From an uncultured bacterium (lineage in GTDB: Bacteria; Elusimicrobiota; Elusimicrobia; Elusimicrobiales; Elusimicrobiaceae): a stretch of DNA of 64,000 bases. Below are positions 40,628 through 48,195 of this stretch, piece by piece. Position 1 is the stretch's first letter, and each line of letters starts with the position of its first letter. The DNA is taken from the NCBI GenBank assembly GCA_949291545.1, contig CASEWB010000006.1, forward strand, positions 450,863 through 514,862, given 5' to 3'. The translations under genes and the position numbers were made by a program. The notes beneath the pieces were generated by a model. That model had not been told where the DNA came from and made no database searches. It worked only from the letters and a program-made list of their open reading frames with translations.

Positions 40628-41644
40628 TTATTTAAACGCGTATTTTCCGCCCAACAAGTCTGCCAGCGGTTTGGTGGTTTCGTTGCGTTCCAGCACCATT
40701 TTTACAATAGCCGTCATTGGCACGGCTAACAGCGCGCCCATAATGCCCCAAACCAGCGCCCAAAAGATTAAGCAGGCAATTACGACGAGCGGATCCAAAT
40801 CCATTCCTTTTCCGAGCCATTTGGTTTCTAAAATATTGCCAATGATAAAGTGAATTGTCGTCAGCAAAATAAGCGCCAGCAAAATATGCCAATCCAGCCC
40901 GTATTGCAGAAACAACACCGGCATAGGCAGCATGGTGGAAATAAATGGCCCAATGTTGGGAATAAAGTTTAATACAAACGTCAACACAGCTAGCATAGAG
41001 GCCAGTTCCGTTTTTACGGAAGCCAGCACAATCCAAGTGAAGCCGGCCGCCAGCAAAGAAACGAAAATTTTAATCAGCAGGTAAAATGAAATTTGTTTTT
41101 GGATATTTCCCACGAAAGACGGTTTTTCCGCGGAAGCTTTGCCCATGAAAATAAAGATTACAAACAACGTAATAAGCATTAAGTTGGTCAAGATAGAAAC
41201 CAACGTGCTGCCTACGCTTTTAACCATATTAAAAACGGGCAATTTGTCTACCGTATCCGCCAGGAATTGGGCATTCATATTAATTCCGTATTTCTGGGCC
41301 TCCAAGAGGAGCCAATCCAGCGTGTCGTTTAAACGCTCGGCGTAAATATCCGCCCCCGCCACAAAACTTTCAATCGAGCCGGAAATAAAAAGCACAGACA
41401 AGGCAATTATGGCCAAAAAAGCAATAAAGCTAAGCACTAAACCTAACCCGTAGGGCACTTTCCATTTTTGCTTGAGCCAACCGGCCAAGGTGCCGGCTAC
41501 CATAGAAATAAAAAGGGCGATTACAAACGGCATCAGCACCGTTTTGGTGTAAACCAGAACCCAAGTGGCCGCGGAGGCGGCCAAAATCATTAAGCAAGCC
41601 GTATTGATAGGGGCTAATTTTTCTAGTGAATTTTTAGGAAACAT
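40628..41644 (-). CDS. AI-2E family transporter (PerM/TqsA-type membrane protein)
   Basis: 338 aa from ATG 41644 (AGAGAGGT upstream). About eight membrane segments; the first pair near residues 15-55, a periplasmic helical insert (FVAGADIYAERLNDTLDWLL) and the C-terminal group with NFIPNIGPFISTMLPMP, the family signature, and IIGNILETKWLGKGMDLDPLVVI. Family members export small molecules or act in Na+ exchange; the substrate is unknown. First gene of the recycling operon, with a TATACT -10 at 41668-41663 (minus strand). Confidence 0.88.
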   Translation of the reverse strand: MFPKNSLEKLAPINTACLMILAASAATWVLVYTKTVLMPFVIALFISMVAGTLAGWLKQKWKVPYGLGLVLSFIAFLAIIALSVLFISGSIESFVAGADIYAERLNDTLDWLLLEAQKYGINMNAQFLADTVDKLPVFNMVKSVGSTLVSILTNLMLITLFVIFIFMGKASAEKPSFVGNIQKQISFYLLIKIFVSLLAAGFTWIVLASVKTELASMLAVLTFVLNFIPNIGPFISTMLPMPVLFLQYGLDWHILLALILLTTIHFIIGNILETKWLGKGMDLDPLVVIACLIFWALVWGIMGALLAVPMTAIVKMVLERNETTKPLADLLGGKYAFK

Positions 41645-41720
41645 AATACCTCTCTTGTATTTAGTATAGCATAGGTTCGGGCGGTGCGTGCACGGGGTTT
41701 TGACGGAGAAAAAGAAAAAC

Positions 41721-41750
41721 TTTCCAAAGCGCACCGGAAATTGATATAAT
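41721..41750 (+). promoter_or_regulatory. tRNA-Val promoter
   Basis: TTTCCA (41721-41726) and TATAAT (41745-41750), spacer 18. The 13-mer TTGATATAATAAA around the -10 is repeated exactly at the tRNA-Gly promoter (63621-63633). Confidence 0.65.
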
Positions 41751-41767
41751 AAACGTACACGATTTAT

Positions 41768-41842
41768 GGGCAGTTGGCGCAGCGGTAGCGCGTCCGCCTC
41801 ACACGCGGAAGGTCACAGGTTCAAATCCTGTACTGCCCACCA
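41768..41842 (+). tRNA. tRNA-Val (CAC)
   Basis: Acceptor stem GGGCAGT (41768-41774) pairs with ACTGCCC (41832-41838), A as discriminator and an encoded CCA (41840-41842). Anticodon arm TCCGC-CTCACAC-GCGGA gives anticodon CAC. T-arm CAGGTTCAAATCCTG is standard. Confidence 0.95.
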
Positions 41843-41881
41843 TTTATAAAAATCCCCGCTTTACGGCGGGGATTTTGTTTT
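41828..41881 (+). repeat. 54-bp direct repeat, copy 1 (tRNA 3' end plus terminator)
   Basis: Runs from CTGTACTGCCCACCA of tRNA-Val through the terminator AATCCCCGC-TTTACG-GCGGGGATT (41851-41874) to GTTTT. It is identical to copy 2 exactly 200 bp downstream. Confidence 0.92.
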
Positions 41882-41887
41882 AAACTA

Positions 41888-42042
41888 GGGCAGTAAGCGC
41901 ACCAACTGCTTGGTGCGCGGCAGGATTTGAAAACCGCAGCGATGTGCGAGTTTGCCAGGGGCAAGGCGAGCACCGCGAGGTGGGCCGGCAAGCGGCGAGG
42001 GTCAACGAGCCGACTTGAGGGCAAACTCTGTACTGCCCACCA
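41888..42042 (+). ncRNA. tRNA-Val-derived structured element between the two repeats
   Basis: Starts with GGGCAGT and ends with ACTGCCCACCA, so its ends can form the tRNA-Val acceptor stem. GGGCAGTA (41888-41895) and CAGGATTTGAA (41921-41931) together are the reverse complement of the tRNA T-arm and acceptor strand. They are interrupted by a perfect hairpin GCGCACCAA-CTGC-TTGGTGCGC (41897-41918). A further stem GAGTTTGCC (41949-41957) / GGCAAACTC (42020-42028) encloses a GC-rich core. It lies downstream of the tRNA terminator and no protein is encoded. It could be a structured RNA, or only a DNA rearrangement or insertion scar. Confidence 0.5.
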
Positions 42043-42081
42043 TTTATAAAAATCCCCGCTTTACGGCGGGGATTTTGTTTT
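42028..42081 (+). repeat. 54-bp direct repeat, copy 2
   Basis: Exact copy of 41828-41881, including the terminator hairpin AATCCCCGC/GCGGGGATT and T-run. Confidence 0.92.
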
Positions 42082-42179
42082 TGTGGGCGCGCGGGTTGTT
42101 ATTTTATATACTATCTATATGGCTTAAAACTGTCTGCTTTTTGGCAGGCAATTTCTATTTTAGGAGCAACTGGCAAAAT

Positions 42180-42866
42180 ATGGATTGGGGTCTGTTGGTA
42201 AACTCGTTTATTGGTATGTTGTCCATTTTAAACCCTATCGGCAACGTGCCGATATTTTTGGAACATGTGGAAAATGAACCGCCCAAAGTGCAGCGCGCCG
42301 TAGCGCTGATGATGGCTTTGGCTATTTTCCTGCTGCTGACGGCTTTTTTTGTGTTTGGTAACCGAATTTTAACGTTATTTGGTATCACCATTCCGGCCTT
42401 CCGTTTAGCGGGGTCCATTATTATTTTGATTGTCGGGCTGCGCATGTTGCAAGGTAAAAGCAAATTTGAAAGCCACGGCATTGAAACCGCCGCCGCCCAA
42501 GGAAATACCTTCGACCAAGCCCGCAACCGCTTAAGCCATATTTTGGTGCCGGTAGCTATGCCGCTTTTTATCGGGCCCGGGTCTATCACCACGGCCATTT
42601 TGTATGCCGAAAAGACGACCACTTTTTCTATGGCGATGATGATGATTGGCGTGTTGTTTTTAAGCTCGGCCATCGTGGGTGTGTGTTTGGTGGGTTCGCG
42701 GTATATTTTTAATAAAATTGGCCCGAACGGGACGCAGATTGTCATTCGTTTTATGGGTATGATTTTGTGCGCCATTGCTATGCAATTTATGATTGACGGC
42801 ATAGCGCAATTGTTGCCGGGGGTGCTGGATTCCACTTTCACCCACGCGGGCACCAGTGTAAAATAA
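42180..42866 (+). CDS. MarC-family integral membrane protein
   Basis: 228 aa from ATG 42180; an upstream in-frame extension to 41952 would read through the tRNA-derived element and is rejected. Six transmembrane segments with NSFIGMLSILNPIGNVPIFLE at the start, FGITIPAFRLAGSIIILIVGLRML, and PLFIGPGSITTAILYAE, all MarC/UPF0056 hallmarks. Function of the family is not settled. AGGAG lies 13 nt upstream. Ends at a TTCG-loop terminator. Confidence 0.88.
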   Translation: MDWGLLVNSFIGMLSILNPIGNVPIFLEHVENEPPKVQRAVALMMALAIFLLLTAFFVFGNRILTLFGITIPAFRLAGSIIILIVGLRMLQGKSKFESHGIETAAAQGNTFDQARNRLSHILVPVAMPLFIGPGSITTAILYAEKTTTFSMAMMMIGVLFLSSAIVGVCLVGSRYIFNKIGPNGTQIVIRFMGMILCAIAMQFMIDGIAQLLPGVLDSTFTHAGTSVK

Positions 42867-42879
42867 GCATTTTTGCATA

Positions 42880-42904
42880 GGGCGGCTTCGGCCGCCCTTT
42901 TTTT
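42880..42904 (+). terminator. Intrinsic terminator of marC
   Basis: GGGCGGC (42880-42886), stable TTCG tetraloop, GCCGCCC (42891-42897), seven T residues. Confidence 0.93.
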
Positions 42905-42920
42905 ATGTACGGGATATAAG

Positions 42921-42926
42921 TAGAAT
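42921..42926 (+). promoter_or_regulatory. -10 box of uvrB, probable leaderless start
   Basis: TAGAAT ends 6 nt before the uvrB ATG at 42933, where transcription would be expected to begin. No Shine-Dalgarno lies between the marC terminator and the ATG. Confidence 0.5.
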
Positions 42927-42932
42927 AAACGT

Positions 42933-44939
42933 ATGGACCATTTTAAACTTGTTTCTCCCTTTAAACCCGCTGGAGACCAGCCCAAAGCCATTGCCGCACT
43001 GACGGCCGGCGTGCAGGCTGGCGTGGCGCGCCAAACGCTGCTGGGGGTGACGGGCTCCGGAAAAACGTTTACGATGGCCAACGTGATTGCCAACCTCAAC
43101 CGGCCGACGCTTATTTTGTCGCCCAACAAGGTGCTGGCGGCCCAGCTGTATGCGGAATTTAAACAATTTTTCCCTGAAAACGCCGTAGAGTATTTTATTT
43201 CCTATTACGATTATTACCAGCCCGAAGCCTACATTCCGCAAACGGATACATATATCGAAAAAGATTCCGCCGTCAACGAACACATTGATAAGCTCCGCTT
43301 GAAAGCCACTACCTCGCTTTTAACGCGTAAAGATGTGGTGGTGGTGGCGTCGGTTTCGTGCATTTACAACATTGGTTCACCCGACAGTTTCCGCGAGATG
43401 CGCATTTATGTTAAAAAGGGCGCGGAAATGACGCGGTCTTCTTTATCGGGCCAGCTGATTAAAATCCAATATCACCGCGACGAAATGGAATTTTCTTCCG
43501 GCAAGTTCCGCATGCGCGGCCCTTTTACGGACGTAATGACGCCTTACAGCCAAAACGCCATACGCGTGGAAATTGCAGGCAAAACCATTGCGCATATTTA
43601 CGAAATCCACCCAATAACGGGCAACGTGCTGGCCGAGTTGGAAGAAGCGTGGATTTATCCCGCCAAGCACTTTGTGGCAACAGACGAGGATACCCAAAAC
43701 GCCATTGACCAAATCCGCCGCGATTTAGATGTGCGCCACGCGGAGCTTTTGCGGCAGGGAAAAGAATTGGAAGCCTACCGCTTAAAACAGCGCACGGAAT
43801 ACGATTTGGAAATGCTCCAGCAGGCCGGGTTCTGCCCGGGGATTGAAAACTATTCCCGCTATATGGACGGCCGCAAACCGGGGGAAAGGCCCTCTTGTTT
43901 GCTGGATTATTTTAAGCGCTACGACGATTTTTTGATGATGGTGGACGAATCCCACGTTGCTTTGCCGCAGGTGCGCGGTATGTTTAACGGGGACCGCGCC
44001 CGCAAGCAAATGCTGGTGGATTTCGGCTTCCGTCTGCCTTCGGCCCTGGACAACCGTCCGCTTAAATTTGACGAATTTGAAAGCTTGCTCCCCTCCACTG
44101 TTTTTGTGTCGGCCACGCCCGGCCCGTACGAGCTGACCGTTTGCGGGAACCATATTGTGGAGCAAGTAATCCGCCCCACCGGGTTGGTGGACCCGAAAGT
44201 CTATATCCACCCCACGGCCGGGCAGATTGACCATTTGGTGGAAAAAATCACCGAGCATAAAAACCGCGGCGAACGTACGTTGGTGCTGGCATTAACCAAA
44301 AAAACGGCCGAAGATTTAAGCGCTTTCTTCACGGAAAAAAACATCAAAACCCGGTATTTGCACTCGGATATAGAAGCGTTGGACCGCGTGGAAATTTTAA
44401 AGGAATTCCGCCAAGGGAAATTTGACGTCTTGGTGGGCATTAACCTCCTGCGCGAAGGGATTGATATCCCGCAAGTGGGGCTGGTGGCCATTTTGGGCGC
44501 CGATAACGAAGGTTTCCTGCGCAATACGACAACCCTTATCCAAATTTCCGGCCGCGCCGCGCGCAACGCGGGAGGGGAAGTGATCTTGTATGCGGACCGG
44601 AAAACGGACTCCATCAATTATGCGCTTAACGAAATGAACCGCCGCCGCGAACTGCAGGAAGCTTACAACAAAGAGCACCATATCACGCCCAAAACCATTC
44701 AAAAAACGGAAGTGGAGCTGAAAGAATTTGAACAGCAAGCCAAAACCAGCGCGTTTGGTATTTTAAGCCAGGCGCTGCCGGAACCGACGTTAAAAAACAT
44801 CAAATCCGTAGAGAAGGATTTGGAACAGCAAATGCTCCAGGCCGCCGACGCGCTGAACTTCGAATTGGCGGCTGAACTGCGCGACAGGTTGTTTGAGCTG
44901 CGCCAAATGAGTGTGAAAGGAACCGGCAAGAAAAAATAA
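42933..44939 (+). CDS. uvrB: Excinuclease ABC subunit B
   Basis: Damage-verifying helicase of nucleotide excision repair, 668 aa. Walker A GVTGSGKT (residues 38-45), the beta-hairpin region YYDYYQPEAYIP, VDESHVALPQ, and the helicase motifs YLHSDI, LVGINLLREGIDIP, QISGRAARN. The C-terminal UVR domain (DLEQQMLQAADALNFELAAELRDRLFEL) that contacts UvrC is present. Full length. Confidence 0.97.
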   Translation: MDHFKLVSPFKPAGDQPKAIAALTAGVQAGVARQTLLGVTGSGKTFTMANVIANLNRPTLILSPNKVLAAQLYAEFKQFFPENAVEYFISYYDYYQPEAYIPQTDTYIEKDSAVNEHIDKLRLKATTSLLTRKDVVVVASVSCIYNIGSPDSFREMRIYVKKGAEMTRSSLSGQLIKIQYHRDEMEFSSGKFRMRGPFTDVMTPYSQNAIRVEIAGKTIAHIYEIHPITGNVLAELEEAWIYPAKHFVATDEDTQNAIDQIRRDLDVRHAELLRQGKELEAYRLKQRTEYDLEMLQQAGFCPGIENYSRYMDGRKPGERPSCLLDYFKRYDDFLMMVDESHVALPQVRGMFNGDRARKQMLVDFGFRLPSALDNRPLKFDEFESLLPSTVFVSATPGPYELTVCGNHIVEQVIRPTGLVDPKVYIHPTAGQIDHLVEKITEHKNRGERTLVLALTKKTAEDLSAFFTEKNIKTRYLHSDIEALDRVEILKEFRQGKFDVLVGINLLREGIDIPQVGLVAILGADNEGFLRNTTTLIQISGRAARNAGGEVILYADRKTDSINYALNEMNRRRELQEAYNKEHHITPKTIQKTEVELKEFEQQAKTSAFGILSQALPEPTLKNIKSVEKDLEQQMLQAADALNFELAAELRDRLFELRQMSVKGTGKKK

Positions 44940-44964
44940 CCCGCCGCGGGGGACGGCTTGAAAT

Positions 44965-44973
44965 TGGTAAAAT
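44965..44973 (+). promoter_or_regulatory. Extended -10 box of the biotin-ligase-like gene, probable leaderless start
   Basis: TG-G-TAAAAT (44965-44973) ends 6 nt before ATG 44980, leaving no room for a Shine-Dalgarno. Confidence 0.5.
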
Positions 44974-44979
44974 ATAAGT

Positions 44980-45567
44980 ATGGAAGAAATAACACTCCCT
45001 TTGCAATGTGTCAAAAAAGTAATCGGCCTGGAAAAGCTGGATAGCACGCAAAACCTGGCCTTTGTGCTTGCCCAACAAGGCGAGCCGGACGGTACCTTGG
45101 TGCTGGCGTGTGAACAAACAGCCGCCCGCTGCCAAAACGGCGGTACATTCAGCGCGGGCGAAGGCGGCGTGTATTTTACGCTGATTTTGCGCCCGGAAAG
45201 AGCGGATTTGTGCGCCCTTTCTCTTAGCAAGCAGGCCCTGCAGGCGGCGGCGGATATGCTGGCGGAAGTATGCGGCGTAAAAACCAAAATAAAAGGGTCC
45301 AATGCTGTGCTGGCGTGGGAGCCCAAAAGCCGCAAATGGAAAAAAATCGCCGGTGTGTTGGTGGAAACTTTTTTTGAAGGGAACAACCGTTTTGCGTTGG
45401 TAGGAATGGGGGTGAACGTAAATAATCGTTTGCCGGCCTCTTTAAAAGAAACAGCCGTCAGTTTAAAACAACTGATTGGGGCGGAAACCAGCAAAGAACT
45501 TTTTTTGGACGAATTGCTTAATACTTTTTGGAAGCATTACGCTCATTGGAATGTTTCCGCTCGATAA
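44980..45567 (+). CDS. Biotin-protein ligase-like enzyme with altered active-site motifs
   Basis: 195 aa, catalytic-domain only (no N-terminal DNA-binding domain). The BirA/LplA fold is visible in LEKLDSTQNLA, GGVYFTLILRP, KKIAGVLVE and LVGMGVNVNN. However, the biotinyl-AMP loop GRGRRG is ARCQNG here (residues 49-54), and KWPNDL is replaced by KGSNAVL. The Arg whose loss makes BirA promiscuous is therefore Gln. It may be a weak or promiscuous biotin ligase, or attach another acyl group. Family call is firm; biotin specificity is doubtful. Confidence 0.72.
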   Translation: MEEITLPLQCVKKVIGLEKLDSTQNLAFVLAQQGEPDGTLVLACEQTAARCQNGGTFSAGEGGVYFTLILRPERADLCALSLSKQALQAAADMLAEVCGVKTKIKGSNAVLAWEPKSRKWKKIAGVLVETFFEGNNRFALVGMGVNVNNRLPASLKETAVSLKQLIGAETSKELFLDELLNTFWKHYAHWNVSAR

Positions 45568-45581
45568 TATACAGCAATAAA

Positions 45582-45607
45582 AAATACCCGCGGGCTGCGG
45601 GTATTTT
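45582..45607. terminator. Bidirectional terminator
   Basis: AAATACCCGC (45582-45591), loop GGGCT, GCGGGTATTT (45597-45606) with T-run on the right and A-run on the left. It serves the biotin-ligase-like gene and the convergent receiver gene. Confidence 0.9.
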
Positions 45608-45628
45608 TTTGTCCGTCAAAAGAGGGAA

Positions 45629-45994
45629 CTAATCGCCCAGCGCTTGTTTGGCTTTGGCAATAAAATCCGCCAAAGCAAACGGCTTGGAGCAGAAACCTTT
45701 CACTTGCGGGTAAGTTAAAAATAACTTTTCCGACTCTACCAACGCCGATGTGACAATGACCGGGGTGGAAGCGAGGGTTTCGTCTTCGTTCATAATTTTG
45801 ATAATGCTCGCGCCGTCCAAACCAGGGAGCATCACGTCCAAAATAACCAAATGGGGATGAACTTTTTTCATCATAGCGACGGCGTCGCGGCCCGTTTGGC
45901 AGGAATACACTTCGTATCCTTCGCGGGTCAGTACCAGCGTCAGCAATTCAATAATGCTGGCTTCATCTTCTACGATTAAAATTCTTTTTTTCAT
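45629..45994 (-). CDS. Single-domain response regulator (CheY-like receiver)
   Basis: 121 aa, a stand-alone REC domain. Acidic pocket Glu9-Asp10-Glu11 (IVEDEAS), phospho-acceptor Asp53 in VILDVMLPG, Thr82 in VIVTSA and Lys104 in CSKPF are all present, so it should be phosphorylatable. No output domain and no adjacent histidine kinase, so the partner is unknown. Promoter -10 TATAAT (minus strand, 46029-46024) overlaps the tilS -10. Confidence 0.92.
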   Translation of the reverse strand: MKKRILIVEDEASIIELLTLVLTREGYEVYSCQTGRDAVAMMKKVHPHLVILDVMLPGLDGASIIKIMNEDETLASTPVIVTSALVESEKLFLTYPQVKGFCSKPFALADFIAKAKQALGD

Positions 45995-46023
45995 ACGCGT
46001 TTTCCAATGCCTCTATTTAATTT

Positions 46024-46031
46024 ATTATACT
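46024..46031. promoter_or_regulatory. Overlapping divergent -10 boxes of the receiver gene and tilS
   Basis: ATTATACT holds TATAAT on the minus strand (46029-46024) and TATACT on the plus strand (46026-46031). The two promoters should compete. The tilS ATG is 7 nt after its hexamer, so that transcript would be leaderless. Confidence 0.5.
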
Positions 46032-46038
46032 TTTTTAT

Positions 46039-46788
46039 ATGACAAAAAAAAGTTTTAATGCGTCCGTTTTGCCTCGTATGCGGGCGTTTGCTTCCCGGCT
46101 GGTAGGGCGCGGCGACAGCGTTTTGGTAGGCCTGAGCGGCGGGGCGGATTCCGTTTGTTTGCTCCATTTTTTGCGGTATTTATCGGCCGAAAAACATTTT
46201 GCGCTGGCGGCGGCTCACATCAACCACGGTTTGCGCGGAAAAGCAGCCGCGGCGGACCAACGTTTTTGCCGGGAATTATGCAAAGAACTGAATGTGGAAT
46301 TTTTAACCCTTAAAACCAATGCCAAAAAAACGGCCGAAAAATTTGATTTAAGCCCGGAGCACGGCGCCCGAAAAGCCCGTTACGAGGCGTATGTAAAGCT
46401 GGCCCGCCAATGGGGCGCCAATAAGGTGGCCCTGGGGCACCAGCTAGACGACCAGGCCGAAACCGTTTTATTAAATTTATTGCGCGGCACCAAGGCCAAG
46501 GGCCTTGCGGGCATTCCCGTGCGCCGGCCGCTTGCTGCGGGGGTGGAAATTGTCCGCCCGCTTTTGTGCATTACGCGCGCCGAAACGGAAGCCTATTTGC
46601 AAAACAACGGCTTATCCCATGTGACAGACCAAACCAATTTTGACGATGCCTTCACCCGCAACTGGGTGCGCGGCAAACTGCTGCCGCTGTTGGAAACCAA
46701 ACAGCCGCAAATTAAACAGCATTTGGCGCTTATGGCGGAGGATATGGAAAAATTGCTGTCCGGGGAAAAAGAAAATGCTGGCGCCTGA
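46039..46788 (+). CDS. tilS: tRNA(Ile)-lysidine synthase, short form
   Basis: Converts C34 of the CAU tRNA-Ile to lysidine so that AUA is read. 249 aa: PP-loop SGGADS at residues 33-38, HINHGLRGKAAAADQRFC, LGHQLDDQAETVLLNLLRG and NWVRGKLLPLL are typical. The C-terminal domains of E. coli-type TilS are missing, so this is a minimal version. Its last 14 nt overlap the next gene. Confidence 0.93.
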   Translation: MTKKSFNASVLPRMRAFASRLVGRGDSVLVGLSGGADSVCLLHFLRYLSAEKHFALAAAHINHGLRGKAAAADQRFCRELCKELNVEFLTLKTNAKKTAEKFDLSPEHGARKARYEAYVKLARQWGANKVALGHQLDDQAETVLLNLLRGTKAKGLAGIPVRRPLAAGVEIVRPLLCITRAETEAYLQNNGLSHVTDQTNFDDAFTRNWVRGKLLPLLETKQPQIKQHLALMAEDMEKLLSGEKENAGA

Positions 46789-47350
46789 TTATTTTGACGG
46801 AGAAACTTTTTCCGGTCTTTGCCGTTTTGTGGCGGCAGCGCCGGACGCCGTTTTTGACGGGTGCCGTTTTGAACAGTGCCGCGTAGCAGGGGCGGATTTG
46901 TCTTCTTGTTGTTTGGAGGACTGCACTTTTGTAGAGTGCGATTTGTCTTTGGCTGTTGTGAAAGGAACCGCTTTTAAGACCGTACATTTTGAACGGTGCA
47001 AACTGGAAGGCGTAAATTTTTTTGAGTGTTGCCAAACAGCACTTTCCGTTTCGTTTACCGAATGTAATTTACGGTATGCTTCGTTTTCGGGGCTGCCTTT
47101 GCGAAAGACGAATTTCCAAAACTGCTGTTTGCGGGGGGCCGTATTTACGCGGGCGGATTTAGCAGGCTCCCACTTTGATCAATGCGATTTGGCCCGCGCT
47201 GTTTTTTTGCATACCCACCTGGAAAAAGCCGATTTTTCCACTGCTTATCATTTTGTCTTGGACCCGGACGCCAATTTTGTGCGGCAGGCGAAATTTTCCG
47301 TATATGGCTTGCCGGGATTATTGGAAAAGTACAACCTGGAAATCGAATAG
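46775..47350 (+). CDS. Pentapeptide-repeat protein
   Basis: 191 aa from ATG 46775, overlapping tilS by 14 nt. Repeats of the A(D/N)LxX type run through most of the protein: FDGCRFEQCRVAGADLSSCCLEDCTFVECDLS, then KLEGVNFFECC, RGAVFTRADLAGSHFDQCDLARAVFLHTHLEKADFS. They should form a right-handed quadrilateral beta-helix. Unusually Cys-rich. QnrB/MfpA-type proteins of this fold protect gyrase, but the role here cannot be told from the repeats. Confidence 0.85.
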   Translation: MLAPDYFDGETFSGLCRFVAAAPDAVFDGCRFEQCRVAGADLSSCCLEDCTFVECDLSLAVVKGTAFKTVHFERCKLEGVNFFECCQTALSVSFTECNLRYASFSGLPLRKTNFQNCCLRGAVFTRADLAGSHFDQCDLARAVFLHTHLEKADFSTAYHFVLDPDANFVRQAKFSVYGLPGLLEKYNLEIE

Positions 47351-47353
47351 GCA

Positions 47354-48130
47354 TTAGGCCGTTTGCAAAAAACGGTAAAAGTCTTCGTGCGCGTACGTTT
47401 CCGCAAACGGCGAGTGACCGCATTTTTCCCATACAATAATTTGTTGAGGTTGAATCCCGCACGCTTGGAGCGGTTCCAATACGCCCTGCACGGGATGCGG
47501 GTCCTGTGCTCCGTGCAGGAGGCTTACTGGACAGCGTAGTTGGCGGGCGTAAGCGAGTAACTTGCCGCTGGAGCGCAAATGTGCGGCCTGCGGCCAAACG
47601 GCGGCGTATTGCTGTTCGTCCAGTTCCAGGCCGCGGTCGTCATAATTGCACGGGCAGAAAAAATCCGTTTGCTGGGTGAGGCTTTGCAATGTTTCCAGTG
47701 CGTGTTGTGGGTTGCCTGCTGCGTGGTGTTCCAAAACGGCTTGGGCGTGTTTGTATTGCGCGGCTTCGGCGGGCGGCAGGAGCGCCAGGCGGCGTTGTAA
47801 AATCTGCGGGACAAATTTATCTTCCAGCGGCGGGCAGGAAATCAGCACCAAGTGTTTGACGTGCTGAGGAAATAAAGAGGCGTATAGAATCCCCAGCCAC
47901 GCACCCCACGAATGCCCGGCCAGCGTAAGCGGTTCGGACGCCCCGGCCAGCTGTTTGTGCAGTTCTTCCAGCAATTCGGGTATGCTGTGGCGGGTTTGCA
48001 GGGGTTCCCACACACCGCGGTGCCGGCCCAGCTCGCGCGCAGCCCCCGCCAGGCTGCCCCGTGCCCCGGGGCCGCCGTGCAACAAAACAAGCCCATAGGG
48101 GGCTTTTCCGTATACGCGCAGAGACTTCAT
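47354..48130 (-). CDS. Alpha/beta hydrolase, prolyl iminopeptidase-like (S33)
   Basis: 258 aa from ATG 48130; the longer reading begins with TTG in the promoter. Oxyanion motif LLHGGPGARG, nucleophile Ser in LAGHSWGAW, Asp in LLHGAQDPHP and His in KCGHSPFAE form the triad. The HGGPG motif points to S33 peptidases that release N-terminal Pro, but other esterase activities are possible. No signal peptide. Promoter TGGTAGAAT on the minus strand (48177-48169). Confidence 0.82.
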   Translation of the reverse strand: MKSLRVYGKAPYGLVLLHGGPGARGSLAGAARELGRHRGVWEPLQTRHSIPELLEELHKQLAGASEPLTLAGHSWGAWLGILYASLFPQHVKHLVLISCPPLEDKFVPQILQRRLALLPPAEAAQYKHAQAVLEHHAAGNPQHALETLQSLTQQTDFFCPCNYDDRGLELDEQQYAAVWPQAAHLRSSGKLLAYARQLRCPVSLLHGAQDPHPVQGVLEPLQACGIQPQQIIVWEKCGHSPFAETYAHEDFYRFLQTA

Positions 48131-48168
48131 ACCTATTTTAAAAACGGGACCTTTTTCCCGTTTCCTAC

Positions 48169-48189
48169 ATTCTACCAATTTGATACCAT
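48169..48189. promoter_or_regulatory. Back-to-back extended -10 promoters of the S33 hydrolase and murE
   Basis: Minus strand: TG-G-TAGAAT (48177-48169) for the hydrolase. Plus strand: TG-A-TACCAT (48181-48189), ending 6 nt before the murE ATG at 48196, implying a leaderless murE mRNA. The minus-strand sequence AAATTGGTAGAAT is repeated before dapA. Confidence 0.5.
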
Positions 48190-48195
48190 ATTCCT

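Noticed and set aside
41952..42179. N-terminal extension of MarC upstream of ATG 42180
   Set aside because: It would translate the tRNA-derived element and the duplicated terminator; MarC proteins begin at the NSFIGMLSILNPIGN region.
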